39,918 nucleotides of DNA from Caryophanales bacterium UBA5729 (GTDB lineage: Bacteria > Bacillota_I > Bacilli_A > Izemoplasmatales > Hujiaoplasmataceae), in assembly GCA_002419505.1 (NCBI GenBank), contig DIGF01000004.1:1-39918 (forward strand), in the 5' to 3' direction. This document shows positions 26,517-34,160 of this stretch, piece by piece (positions within the stretch are counted from its first letter, which is position 1; each line of letters opens with the position of its first letter). The position numbers were made by a program, and so were the translations under genes. The notes beneath the pieces were generated by a model. That model was not told the origin of the DNA. It made no database searches and worked only from the letters and a program-made list of their open reading frames with translations.

Positions 26517-27329
26517 ATGTGTAGAATATTAGATTTGCCTCACAGTTCATATTACAAGTGGTTAAAAGTAAAAGATAAAGTTAACTTAGAAGATCAAAAG
26601 ATAGAAGAAAGCATTAAAAATTATCATGAACTGTTTAATCATATATTGGGATATAGAAGGATGACATTATGGTTAAACATCATTAATGGAACAAACTATA
26701 ATGTTAAAAGAATCAGAAGACATATGAGGTTGCTTTATATAGCTTCAGCCATTAGAAGAAAGAAAACAAATTACTTAAGATATAAACCGGAACAAGTAGG
26801 GATGAATGTGCTGGAAAGAGAGTTTTCAGCAACTAAACCAAACGAGAAATGGTTAACAGACGTCACAGAATTCAAAATTATAGGATCTTCTAAAAAGCTA
26901 TATTTAAGTGCAATTTTAGACCTCTATGATAATAGTATAGTAGCTTATAAAATGGGTTTATGTAATAACAATGATTTGGTTTTTAGAACTTTTGATAAAG
27001 CTGTACAAGCAAATCCTGGTATACAACAGATACTATTTCATAGTGATAGAGGATTTCAATACACCAACAGAATCTTCAAGAAAAAATTGGATAATAATAA
27101 GTTTATTCAAAGCATGTCTAGAGTAGGAAAATGCATAGACAATGGTCCTATGGAATCTTTTTGGGGCACTTTAAAATGTGAGATGTACCATCTTAGAAAA
27201 TTTTACAGTATTGAGGATCTTAAGCAAGGCATTGAAGATTACATTAAGTTTTATAATGAAATTAGATTTCAAACAAAACTAAAAGGCTCAACTCCTATAA
27301 ATTTTAGGAACCAAGCCTTAGTCAATTAA
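26517..27329 (+). CDS. IS3-family transposase OrfB (DDE integrase core)
   Basis: A 270-aa catalytic half with an N-terminal HTH_21 region and an rve-type core. The acidic triad is complete: D115 (TDVTEF), D177 (HSDRG) and E213 (MESFWG), with the last two 36 residues apart, as in IS3 members. The frame is -1 relative to OrfA. It stays open upstream of this ATG, reading NQDNKYEAIARLKDKYPIR, which is the usual OrfAB junction sequence, so the working protein is probably a frameshift fusion. The separate start at 26517 is the first ATG and has no ribosome binding site. Confidence 0.92.
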   Translation: MCRILDLPHSSYYKWLKVKDKVNLEDQKIEESIKNYHELFNHILGYRRMTLWLNIINGTNYNVKRIRRHMRLLYIASAIRRKKTNYLRYKPEQVGMNVLEREFSATKPNEKWLTDVTEFKIIGSSKKLYLSAILDLYDNSIVAYKMGLCNNNDLVFRTFDKAVQANPGIQQILFHSDRGFQYTNRIFKKKLDNNKFIQSMSRVGKCIDNGPMESFWGTLKCEMYHLRKFYSIEDLKQGIEDYIKFYNEIRFQTKLKGSTPINFRNQALVN

Positions 27330-27336
27330 ATATTTT

Positions 27337-27373
27337 ATTTTTTTATGGTGTCCACTTGACAGGGACTAGTTCA
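27337..27373 (-). repeat. right terminal inverted repeat of the IS
   Basis: Read on the minus strand it begins TGAACTAGTCCCTG and continues through AAGTGGACACCATAAAAAAA, matching the left end. Confidence 0.75.
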
Positions 27374-27433
27374 TTTTCCGCTATCTTTTTCTTTTAGTTC
27401 ATGTTAGAATTATTTAGATCAAGGAGAAAAGGT

Positions 27434-28162
27434 ATGAAGATAATCATTTCGCCATCAAAAAATCAAAATCGACCAAATCAACTTATTCAACCTGAGATTC
27501 TTAATTTCAATAAAACAGTTAATTTGTTTAAAACAATCAAGAATTTAAAAACAAATGAGTTGCAAACTCTATTTAAAATCAAAGACAATTTACTTGAAGA
27601 AGTTGAACAATTGTATCATGGTTTTAATGTAAGTAACCATACATCTCAGGCAATTGAAATTTATAGTGGTGTTGTTTTTGAACAGATTAAACACGATGAA
27701 TATAATCAATTTCAAACTAAATATCTTAATGAAAATCTCATTATCTTATCAGCGATGTATGGAGTGCTTAAGCCAAGAACATTTATCTGGCCTTACCGTT
27801 TAGATTTCACCATCAAACCAAACAAAATTAATCTTTACCATTATTGGCAGGAAGATATAGAAAATTTTTTTGATAAGGAAGAACTGATTATTAATTTAGC
27901 TTCGAACGAGTTCTCTAAACTTTTGACTAAACATCAAGAACATATAATCAATATCAATTTCTTTGAAGAACAAAAAGATAAAAGTTTGAAAGTAATCAGT
28001 TATAACGCCAAAAAAGCTAGAGGGATAATGGTAAATGAATTAATCTTAAATCTAGTGAAAGATATCAATCAAATCAAAGAGTTTAACATTGATGGTTACA
28101 TCTTTAGTCAGGAACAATCCGATGACAAAAACTTTTGCTTTATAAAAAAATATAATAAATAA
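27434..28162 (+). CDS. yaaA: peroxide stress protein YaaA (DUF328/UPF0246)
   Basis: A 242-aa member of the YaaA family, which lowers free iron and limits oxidative DNA damage in Escherichia coli. The N-terminus is MKIIISPSKNQ. The central conserved region reads LSAMYGVLKPRTFIWPYRLD, followed by WQEDIENFF, INLASNEFSK and KKARGIMVNELI, all typical of the family. Length is normal. ATG 27434 has AAGGAG upstream, so a longer TTG reading is rejected. The gene lies just after the IS insertion. Its upstream region contains the right half of the split terminator, so read-through from the IS is possible. Confidence 0.9.
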   Translation: MKIIISPSKNQNRPNQLIQPEILNFNKTVNLFKTIKNLKTNELQTLFKIKDNLLEEVEQLYHGFNVSNHTSQAIEIYSGVVFEQIKHDEYNQFQTKYLNENLIILSAMYGVLKPRTFIWPYRLDFTIKPNKINLYHYWQEDIENFFDKEELIINLASNEFSKLLTKHQEHIININFFEEQKDKSLKVISYNAKKARGIMVNELILNLVKDINQIKEFNIDGYIFSQEQSDDKNFCFIKKYNK

Positions 28163-28200
28163 AAAAACATCTTTGGTATGATAGACCAGAGATGTTTTTT
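28162..28200. terminator. bidirectional terminator
   Basis: Arms AAAAAACATCTTTGGT and ACCAGAGATGTTTTTT around a seven-base loop, between yaaA and the converging MFS gene. Confidence 0.85.
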
Positions 28201-28206
28201 CTATAA

Positions 28207-29472
28207 TTAGATGAATTTTCTTGTTGGTTTTTTAATAAAGAGCGATAAAGCTAAAGTAACAAAAGTGAAGATCATCATTCCGAAAATCGCATAATTATAA
28301 TTGCCGGTTAAATCATAGGAAAGCCCGAAAGGTAGAGGGCCTAAGGCGCTACCTAAAACCATGAATACCGTTGCGGCTCCGCGAATACTGCCGAGGTTAT
28401 TTCTTCCGAAGTAATTAGGCCACAAGACGTTTAAAGACACGTTTTGAATGGCGATAGCTAAACCGTAAAACAGGATAAAACTAATTGCAGTAAATTGATT
28501 GATTACTCCAAAAATTAAGAAAACCATGCTGATGATAACCATCATCAAAGTAATTGATAAAGTATACTTAACTGGATATTTATCAATCACTCCTCTAGCG
28601 ATAAACGGAATGAAGAAAGCGGGAAAAGCAATCAAACCAATGATTAAAGCAGCTGAGTCTTCACCTACCGATCTCAACTCCATAATCTTGAAAAAGTGAA
28701 AAGTTAATCCAGTAGAAAACATCGAAGGCACCATCGATATCAATCCTGCAAACCAAAAGTCTTTAGTAGCGACAGCTTCTTTTAATGTAAAACTATCTAA
28801 TTCAACCTGTCTTAAAGATTTTTCTAATTCATGTTTATCCAAGTCTTTTTCATTCTCAACAGCAATATTATAATCTTCAGGCTTATTGCCGATAAAGACA
28901 TAAACCAAAGGTAAGAACACGACAATTAAAATTATACTCCATACTCGCCAAGCCATCTGCCAACCGATTGAATGAATTAACCAAAGATTAAAAGTCGGTA
29001 TTAATAAAGTGCCTAATAAACTTCCAATCCCACTTAGACTAATTGCTAAAGCTCTTTTTTTAGAAAACCATTGCGGTACTAATGAGTTAGGGATTAAGGT
29101 TAATGAACCTTGTCCGAAATACCTTAACAAGAAGAAACCGATTGAAATCATTAAGATACTCGAAACAAAACTATTATAAAAGGCTGTTAAAGCTAATAAA
29201 AGCCCGACTATAAGCATCATTCTTCTTTGACCAACCTTATCAACGGCTCTACCCATAAATATCAGCAACAACCCGCTTATCGTCGTTGCGATACTATAAG
29301 CACTTGATATCAAAGTAGAAGAAAAATTGAACTCTTTATTATACTCATTGATAAAAACACTGATTGAATATGTTTGTCCAGGCGAACTCATAAATAAAGC
29401 GATACCACTGACAAAAACAATTATCCAACCATAGTAAACATATTTATTAATTTTTATAATTAGATTCTTCAT
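28207..29472 (-). CDS. MFS transporter, monocarboxylate/oxalate-formate type
   Basis: A 421-aa permease with 12 predicted membrane segments and a charged middle loop (about residues 195-235). The start YYGWIIVFVSGIALF followed by SPGQTYSISVF is characteristic of the OxlT/MCT branch of the major facilitator superfamily. The loop 2-3 motif GRAVDKVGQRR (74-84) is present. The substrate is likely a small carboxylate but cannot be read from sequence. The ATG at 29472 has AGAGGTG upstream, preferred over 29490. It is single, and divergent from the Fic gene. Confidence 0.85.
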   Translation of the reverse strand: MKNLIIKINKYVYYGWIIVFVSGIALFMSSPGQTYSISVFINEYNKEFNFSSTLISSAYSIATTISGLLLIFMGRAVDKVGQRRMMLIVGLLLALTAFYNSFVSSILMISIGFFLLRYFGQGSLTLIPNSLVPQWFSKKRALAISLSGIGSLLGTLLIPTFNLWLIHSIGWQMAWRVWSIILIVVFLPLVYVFIGNKPEDYNIAVENEKDLDKHELEKSLRQVELDSFTLKEAVATKDFWFAGLISMVPSMFSTGLTFHFFKIMELRSVGEDSAALIIGLIAFPAFFIPFIARGVIDKYPVKYTLSITLMMVIISMVFLIFGVINQFTAISFILFYGLAIAIQNVSLNVLWPNYFGRNNLGSIRGAATVFMVLGSALGPLPFGLSYDLTGNYNYAIFGMMIFTFVTLALSLFIKKPTRKFI

Positions 29473-29556
29473 AATAACACCTCTGCACAAGCAAAGATTA
29501 TAACATATTGAATTATTTTTTTATAGTAAAACAACATATTATTTTTTTCCATCAAA

Positions 29557-29592
29557 TTGAAATTAGAATTAAAAAATCAATTCTAATTTCAA
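29557..29592. promoter_or_regulatory. perfect 14-bp inverted repeat upstream of the Fic gene
   Basis: TTGAAATTAGAATT (29557-29570) and AATTCTAATTTCAA (29579-29592) around an eight-base spacer, ending five nt before the -35 box. There is no T-tract, so a DNA operator is more likely than a terminator. Confidence 0.65.
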
Positions 29593-29597
29593 TTAAC

Positions 29598-29626
29598 TTG
29601 ACAAAATGAAATTAAAAATCTATAAT
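29598..29626 (+). promoter_or_regulatory. consensus promoter of the Fic gene
   Basis: TTGACA (29598-29603), a 17-nt spacer, then TATAAT (29621-29626): a perfect consensus. Confidence 0.85.
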
Positions 29627-29644
29627 TAAATAGTAATTTCATTT
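29604..29644. promoter_or_regulatory. second inverted repeat spanning the -10 box
   Basis: AAATGAAATTA (29604-29614) and TAATTTCATTT (29634-29644) flank the -10 box with 19 bases between them. They share the half-site TGAAATTA with the repeat at 29557. Confidence 0.6.
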
Positions 29645-29657
29645 GGGAGGTGATTAA

Positions 29658-30818
29658 ATGAGTCGCTCAGGCACATATCGAAATAATCTTTCTGGAGCAT
29701 TATTATATAGATCTTTTATTCCTAGTGACCTATTGCCAGAAAATCCGCCGATTATTATCGACTATAATTTGGATATAAAAATAAAAGAAGCTTTTAAACT
29801 TTTAGGCAAGCTTGATGGAATCGCTAATTCAATACCGAGTAAAGAATTGTTCATTTATATGTATATTAGAAAAGAAGCTTTGATTTCCAGTCAGATAGAA
29901 GGAACTCAAGCTACTTTAGATGATATGTTTGATCCTTATATTGAGATAAATATGAATAATGACGTTGAAGAAGTCGTCAATTACCTTAAAGCGCTATCAC
30001 TAGCTAATGATTTACTTAAAACTTTACCAATTTCCTTAAGGTATATTAAAGAGATACATAAAACTTTATTGACGGGTCAAAGAGGTTCGGAATTTCAACC
30101 AGGTGAGTTTAGACAAAGTCAAAATTGGATTGGAAGTTATAATAGCACGATAAAAACTGCAAAGTTCATTCCACCCAATCTGGAAGACATGCATAAATCT
30201 CTGGCTAATTTAGAGTTATTTATTCATAATGATGATCCAATTGACTCTTTATTAAAAATAGCACTTATCCACTACCAATTTGAGACGATACACCCCTTTT
30301 TAGATGGCAATGGTAGAATTGGCAGGTTGTTGATAAATGTTTTGTTGAAGGAATATGGTTTGATTAATTACGATGTATTATATTTGTCTTATTACTTTAA
30401 AAAAAATCAAGCCAAATACTATGAAACTTTGAATAATGTCAGATTAAATAATGATTATGAGGGGTGGCTTTTATTCTTTATCGAAGGAATTATTGAAACC
30501 AGTAATCACGCAATAAATTCTATCCACTTGATTCTTGATTTAAGAAGTAAGAATATTAAAAAAATAACTCAACTCAAGATTAAACAGAAGAATACAGTTA
30601 TCGAATTATTTGAATATCTGGAATCTCATCCGATTATCGATATTAAAAGTGCAAGTAGAGATTTAAATAAAGCGTTTAACACCATCTCCAGCAGTATTGA
30701 TATTTTAGTTGACTTAGGTATTTTAAAACAAGTTCAAGGAAAACAAAGATATCGTGCCTTTGCTTATGATGAATATCTAGAAATTTTAAGAGACGGAACC
30801 CTTGTAATGAGCAAATAA
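29658..30818 (+). CDS. Fic family protein (probable AMP-transferase) with C-terminal winged helix
   Basis: A 386-aa Fic protein. An N-terminal Fic_N region carries the self-inhibitory motif S-S-Q-I-E-G (77-82). The Fic core has an intact active site H-P-F-L-D-G-N-G-R-I-G-R (212-223). The C-terminus (about 305-375) is a winged-helix-like DNA-binding domain (KSASRDLNKAFNTISSSID). Fic enzymes usually move AMP from ATP onto a target hydroxyl, with the internal helix holding them off. The fused DNA-binding domain and the repeats in the promoter suggest autoregulation. The ATG follows GGGAGG. It is a single gene with its own terminator. Confidence 0.9.
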   Translation: MSRSGTYRNNLSGALLYRSFIPSDLLPENPPIIIDYNLDIKIKEAFKLLGKLDGIANSIPSKELFIYMYIRKEALISSQIEGTQATLDDMFDPYIEINMNNDVEEVVNYLKALSLANDLLKTLPISLRYIKEIHKTLLTGQRGSEFQPGEFRQSQNWIGSYNSTIKTAKFIPPNLEDMHKSLANLELFIHNDDPIDSLLKIALIHYQFETIHPFLDGNGRIGRLLINVLLKEYGLINYDVLYLSYYFKKNQAKYYETLNNVRLNNDYEGWLLFFIEGIIETSNHAINSIHLILDLRSKNIKKITQLKIKQKNTVIELFEYLESHPIIDIKSASRDLNKAFNTISSSIDILVDLGILKQVQGKQRYRAFAYDEYLEILRDGTLVMSK

Positions 30819-30819
30819 A

Positions 30820-30857
30820 AAAACCTTTGACATAAAAAATCAAAGGTTTTGTTTTTG
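30820..30857 (+). terminator. intrinsic terminator of the Fic gene
   Basis: Arms AAAACCTTTGA (30820-30830) and TCAAAGGTTTT (30840-30850), followed by GTTTTTG. Confidence 0.8.
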
Positions 30858-31413
30858 TTAACTTGATATTGTATTAAAATCCTTTAGTCCTTGAGCATAT
30901 AATTGAAAATCAACAAATCTTTGTGTTCCTCTTAAAACTGGATAGAATGTCGATGTTTGCCAGTTATTTGTCCAATCTAAAGTTGTCATATTAGTTTGAG
31001 CTGCAGCACCTTGCATTGATGAAGTTGCTAAACCGATAACAATTGCTCCATCAGCAGCGGTTCCGCTTCCGCTTCCTAATAAAGTTCCATTCAAGCTACT
31101 ATTCCAGTAAGCGTTATATACAGGATTACGTCCGCCAGTTGAATCGATTCTACCAATTAACACTCCTACAGCGGTGCTATTAGGTGCTGTTACAGTTGCG
31201 GCAGAATAAGAATTATGTAAGGTTCCTCGTATAATGTTACAACCAGCTAATCCGCCAATTTTTTCATATAATCTTGTAGTAGTGTTACGACTAGGGTCAT
31301 TATCTACTCCTTAAACATTGACTTTAGCAAAACTTCTAGAAATTACTGGATTACGGTCAGCGGCACCGGTGGTTGTTCGTAAATTTCTCTCTTTTTGGTG
31401 TCCATAGTATCAA
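30858..31413 (-). pseudogene. decayed 3' fragment of a GLUG-type surface protein
   Basis: The reading frame encodes the C-terminus of a GLUG-motif-like adhesin: NPVYNAYWNSSLNG, GLATSSMQG, WTNNWQTSTFYPVLRGTQRF. From GTG 31163 downward the frame is open for 101 aa. The same frame continues upstream with clearly related sequence (NDPSRNTTTRLYEKIGG, then HNSYSAATVTAP), but it has an in-frame TAA near 31311 and ends at a TGA near 31413. No start, ribosome binding site or signal peptide is present. The body of the gene has been lost, so only a relic remains, next to the RiPP-like operon. Confidence 0.75.
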
Positions 31414-31566
31414 GCCTCTTTAATTTTTTAAGATGTATTATAAATAAACAGACATACTATTTAATATAAATAGGTGTAATATATTCCGATATAAAATGAT
31501 AAAATTTCAGCAAAATGTTAAAAAAAGCAGATATCTAAATCAAATCTATAAAACAATTAATCTTCA

Positions 31567-31575
31567 TGATATAAT
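31567..31575 (+). promoter_or_regulatory. extended -10 promoter of the radical SAM operon
   Basis: TG-A-TATAAT at 31567-31575, 25 nt before the TTG start at 31601. No strong -35. Its position supports the short start of the radical SAM gene. Confidence 0.55.
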
Positions 31576-31600
31576 ATTAATGATTTCAGGAGGGCAAAAC

Positions 31601-32611
31601 TTGAACTATCGTGAACTTAGAAGCAAGATTATCAACGACGCTGCTAAAGCTAATATTCCCGTCCTAGGTGAGTTTGAATTAACATCTCACTGCAATTTAG
31701 CGTGCAAAATGTGTTATGTTGCGGATAATTCAACTAAAGACTTAAGCACTAAAGAATGGAAAAAGATTTTCTTTGATGCTTTTAACTCAGGACTTTTATT
31801 TGCGCTTCTAACTGGTGGCGAAATCTTTGTTCGCAAAGACTTCATTGAACTCTACAACTATCTCTATGATCTAGGGGTAAGAATCACTCTTTTTACCAAC
31901 GGGATGTTTATCAGTGATGAAATCATTGAAACTTTAAAGAAACGACCACCGGAATATCTCGCTATTACCGTCTATGGCGGTACTAATGAAACTTATGAAC
32001 TCATAACTTGTGACAAAACCGGTTTTACTAAATTAAATAATACTTTAGATAAACTTATTAGAAATCAAATTAATACCATTATTAGAACCATCCCTTTAAA
32101 ACCGATTTTTAATGAAATTGATTTGATTATCAATTGGTCAAAAACTAGAAATTTAAAACTATATCACGCTCAGTATATTGGGCCGACCAGAACCGGAGAG
32201 TTTTTACATGAAGGCTTAAGATTAGAGCCTAAAGATTTATTGACCTTTACCCGAAAAATTGAAGAAGCTTTTGGAATAGAATCTAAAACCACCGAAACTA
32301 CCAGTGTTGATTATAAAACCTGTGCAGCTTTAAGAAGTGGATACTTCATTAACTATGAAGGTTTAATGATGCCCTGTGCTATGGCTTATAAACCAGCGAA
32401 ATCAGTTTTAGGAGAAGAATCCTTATTAGAAGTATTCCAAACCTTAGGTAAAGAACTAAAAAACTTAGAAGCCGATATAGAATGTCTAACTTGTAAATAT
32501 AACAATGCTTGTATCCAATGTTATGCAAGAAGAATGTTAGAAGGTAATTCTCATACTTGTGCTAGTTATTTAAAAGAATATGCAAAAGTAAAAGGGGCAT
32601 TTAAAATATGA
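31601..32611 (+). CDS. radical SAM/SPASM peptide-modifying enzyme
   Basis: A 336-aa enzyme of the radical SAM family with a C-terminal SPASM domain. The 4Fe-4S motif C-x3-C-x2-C is at C31, C35 and C38 (HCNLACKMC), followed by LLTGGE for SAM binding. The SPASM cysteines are C241, C259, C295, C298, C304, C307 and C320. Such enzymes make crosslinks or other radical changes in ribosomal peptides. TTG 31601 is chosen because AGGAGGG lies seven nt before it and an extended -10 box lies at 31567. A longer ATG reading from 31496 lacks a ribosome binding site and would begin upstream of the promoter. It overlaps the next gene by ATGA and heads a tight operon with PqqD, kinase, peptidase and nucleotidyltransferase genes. 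Confidence 0.9.
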   Translation: MNYRELRSKIINDAAKANIPVLGEFELTSHCNLACKMCYVADNSTKDLSTKEWKKIFFDAFNSGLLFALLTGGEIFVRKDFIELYNYLYDLGVRITLFTNGMFISDEIIETLKKRPPEYLAITVYGGTNETYELITCDKTGFTKLNNTLDKLIRNQINTIIRTIPLKPIFNEIDLIINWSKTRNLKLYHAQYIGPTRTGEFLHEGLRLEPKDLLTFTRKIEEAFGIESKTTETTSVDYKTCAALRSGYFINYEGLMMPCAMAYKPAKSVLGEESLLEVFQTLGKELKNLEADIECLTCKYNNACIQCYARRMLEGNSHTCASYLKEYAKVKGAFKI

Positions 32612-33450
32612 GACAGTATTTAATTGCTGGAATAAAATTAAATTTTTCTTATCAATATGACGACTACTTTAAAAACAATATTGAAAAATATGAAATTCAA
32701 AATCAAGAAGAACCTGAGTACAATTTAATCGTAAAAACTGTTGAGACTATTCAAGAACCTAAAGCGGAATTATTATTTAAATTTAAGAGTCGTAGTGTTT
32801 TTCGAGATAAAGAAAATAAGTATATTGTTGCTTATCATGAAGATGATTCAATTAAATTATTAATGAAACACTCTTTGGATTATAAAAACTATGAAATCTT
32901 GTTAACGCCAGTTTACGGAGATCGTCTTTCAGAAATGGAATATGTTTTTAGCGGTTTAGCCTTTATGGGCATTGCCTTAAAAGAAAATCGCCTTTCACTT
33001 CACGCTTCCGCAATTGAGGTTAACAACAAAGCAATTCTTTTCTCAGCTTCAAGCGGTGGTGGGAAAACCACCCACGTTAAAAACTGGGAAAAGATCGGCG
33101 TCAACCTGAAGATTATCAACGATGATAAGCCATTAATCTATAAAAAGGATGGTCTATATTATGTTGCGGGATCGCCTTGGTCAGGAAAAGAAGTATTGAA
33201 TAATAATATTGAAGCGCCTTTACATGCGATTGTTTTTTTAGAACAAGCAGAAGAAAATCATATCGAGACTCTAGATAAAAAACAAGCTTTGATCGAGTTG
33301 TTAAAAAACACCCATCGAGCAGAAGAACCAGAACTTTATACTGACACTTTAAAAATCATCGAAGAACTAATTGCTTCAACTATTTTATTTAAACTTAAAG
33401 CGACAAAAGATGCTTCTAGTGCCTTGTTTCTATATAATATTTTGTTATAG
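32608..33450 (+). CDS. HPr-kinase-like P-loop protein
   Basis: A 280-aa protein whose second half matches HprK-like kinases of peptide clusters: L-H-A-S-A (131-135), a P-loop S-A-S-S-G-G-G-K-T-T (K153, T154), N-D-D (171-173) and a GSPWSGK segment (188-194). The first 110 residues have no recognised domain. In lasso-peptide clusters of the paeninodin type a homologous kinase phosphorylates the C-terminal Ser of the precursor. A similar step on the 41-aa peptide here is inference. It overlaps the radical SAM gene by four nt and is followed by pqqD-like 33463 after 12 nt. The Walker A motif starts with Ala rather than Gly. Confidence 0.8.
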   Translation: MRQYLIAGIKLNFSYQYDDYFKNNIEKYEIQNQEEPEYNLIVKTVETIQEPKAELLFKFKSRSVFRDKENKYIVAYHEDDSIKLLMKHSLDYKNYEILLTPVYGDRLSEMEYVFSGLAFMGIALKENRLSLHASAIEVNNKAILFSASSGGGKTTHVKNWEKIGVNLKIINDDKPLIYKKDGLYYVAGSPWSGKEVLNNNIEAPLHAIVFLEQAEENHIETLDKKQALIELLKNTHRAEEPELYTDTLKIIEELIASTILFKLKATKDASSALFLYNILL

Positions 33451-33462
33451 GAGAATAATAAA

Positions 33463-33729
33463 ATGAAAATTAAAAAAGACTTTGTTTTAAGAACAGTAGC
33501 TGGTCAACATCTTGTTGTGCCAGTAGGTGAAGCGGGTGTAAATTTCAATGGAGTAATTACTCTGAATAACTCCGGTAAATTGCTATTTGAAGCCATGTTA
33601 GAAGATATTAAGAAAGAAGATTTAGTAGAGCTATTGCTTGATAAATATGAAGTGACAATAGAACAAGCTACACTTGATGTTGAAAAATTTATCAAGACTT
33701 TAGATACTAAAAAACTTATCGAATATTAA
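33463..33729 (+). CDS. PqqD-like RiPP recognition protein
   Basis: An 88-aa stand-alone PqqD/RRE-type protein. The pattern is typical: a basic start, then LRTVAGQHLVVPVG with beta-strands, then NNSGKLLFEAMLED and a winged-helix C-terminus with DLVELLLDKYEV and DVEKFIKTL. Such proteins bind the leader part of a precursor peptide and present it to a radical SAM or other enzyme. GGAGAA precedes the ATG. The stop TAA overlaps the next ATG by one base, so the two genes are translationally coupled. Confidence 0.9.
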   Translation: MKIKKDFVLRTVAGQHLVVPVGEAGVNFNGVITLNNSGKLLFEAMLEDIKKEDLVELLLDKYEVTIEQATLDVEKFIKTLDTKKLIEY

Positions 33730-34157
33730 TGAAAACTGTTAGTTTAAATTCAGAAGATTTACTACCTTTAATTGAAGAAACTTTAAAATTAGACTCAAGC
33801 TTTAACCTCAAAGTTAAAGGCAACAGCATGCGTCCTTTTTTGCGTAATGATCTTTCAAAAGTATTGTTAGTTAAACCAGAAGATTTAAGAAAAAATGATA
33901 TCTGTCTTTTTAAGTATCAAGATAAAGTTGTCCTCCACCGCTTAAGAAAAATTGATGAAGATAAGTTTTATTTTGTTGGTGATGCTCAGAAACATTACGA
34001 AATAGTAAGTAAAGAAAATATCATTGCTAAAGTTGAAGTTATCAACAATAAAAATAAAGAAGTATTAACAAAAAACAAATGCTATCTTTTTAAAGTAAAG
34101 CTCTGGTATTTTTTAAAACCATTCAGAAGAATCCTATTAAAAGTCTTGCCGAGGTAA
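33729..34157 (+). CDS. S24/S26-type peptidase (signal-peptidase-like)
   Basis: A 142-aa protein with the signal-peptidase-like box GNSMRPFL (catalytic Ser33) and, about 37 residues on, VVLHRL with His70. This suggests a Ser-His dyad as in the S26B (SipW/SPC-type) branch rather than Ser-Lys. There is no obvious N-terminal membrane helix, and the tail is basic and aromatic. In this operon it may cleave the precursor peptide or its leader. It starts in the stop codon of the PqqD-like gene and ends three nt before the nucleotidyltransferase gene. Confidence 0.8.
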   Translation: MKTVSLNSEDLLPLIEETLKLDSSFNLKVKGNSMRPFLRNDLSKVLLVKPEDLRKNDICLFKYQDKVVLHRLRKIDEDKFYFVGDAQKHYEIVSKENIIAKVEVINNKNKEVLTKNKCYLFKVKLWYFLKPFRRILLKVLPR

Positions 34158-34160
34158 ACG

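Larger units (their letters stand above)
25653..27373 (+). mobile_element. IS3-family insertion sequence, 1721 bp
   Basis: Imperfect inverted ends beginning TGA and carrying AAGT-x-GACAC-x-ATAAAAAAA in both arms enclose orfA and orfB. The flanks are TTT on the left and TTTT on the right, consistent with a 3-bp target duplication. Joining the flanks restores AGATAGCGG-TTTT-CCGCTATCT, a perfect terminator hairpin, so the ends are well fixed by context. The element is longer than most IS3 members because orfA is long. Both genes look intact, so it may be active. Confidence 0.88.

Noticed and set aside
29557..29592. Terminator between the MFS and Fic genes
   Set aside because: The stem is A/T-only and has no T-run; both genes point away from it, so an operator is more likely.
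31496..31600. Longer N-terminus of the radical SAM protein from ATG 31496
   Set aside because: No ribosome binding site, and the extended -10 promoter lies inside it; TTG 31601 behind AGGAGGG fits better.
12381..32611. Mycoplasma-type code with TGA read as Trp
   Set aside because: At least two genes end in TGA within ATGA overlaps, and Trp is encoded by TGG throughout.
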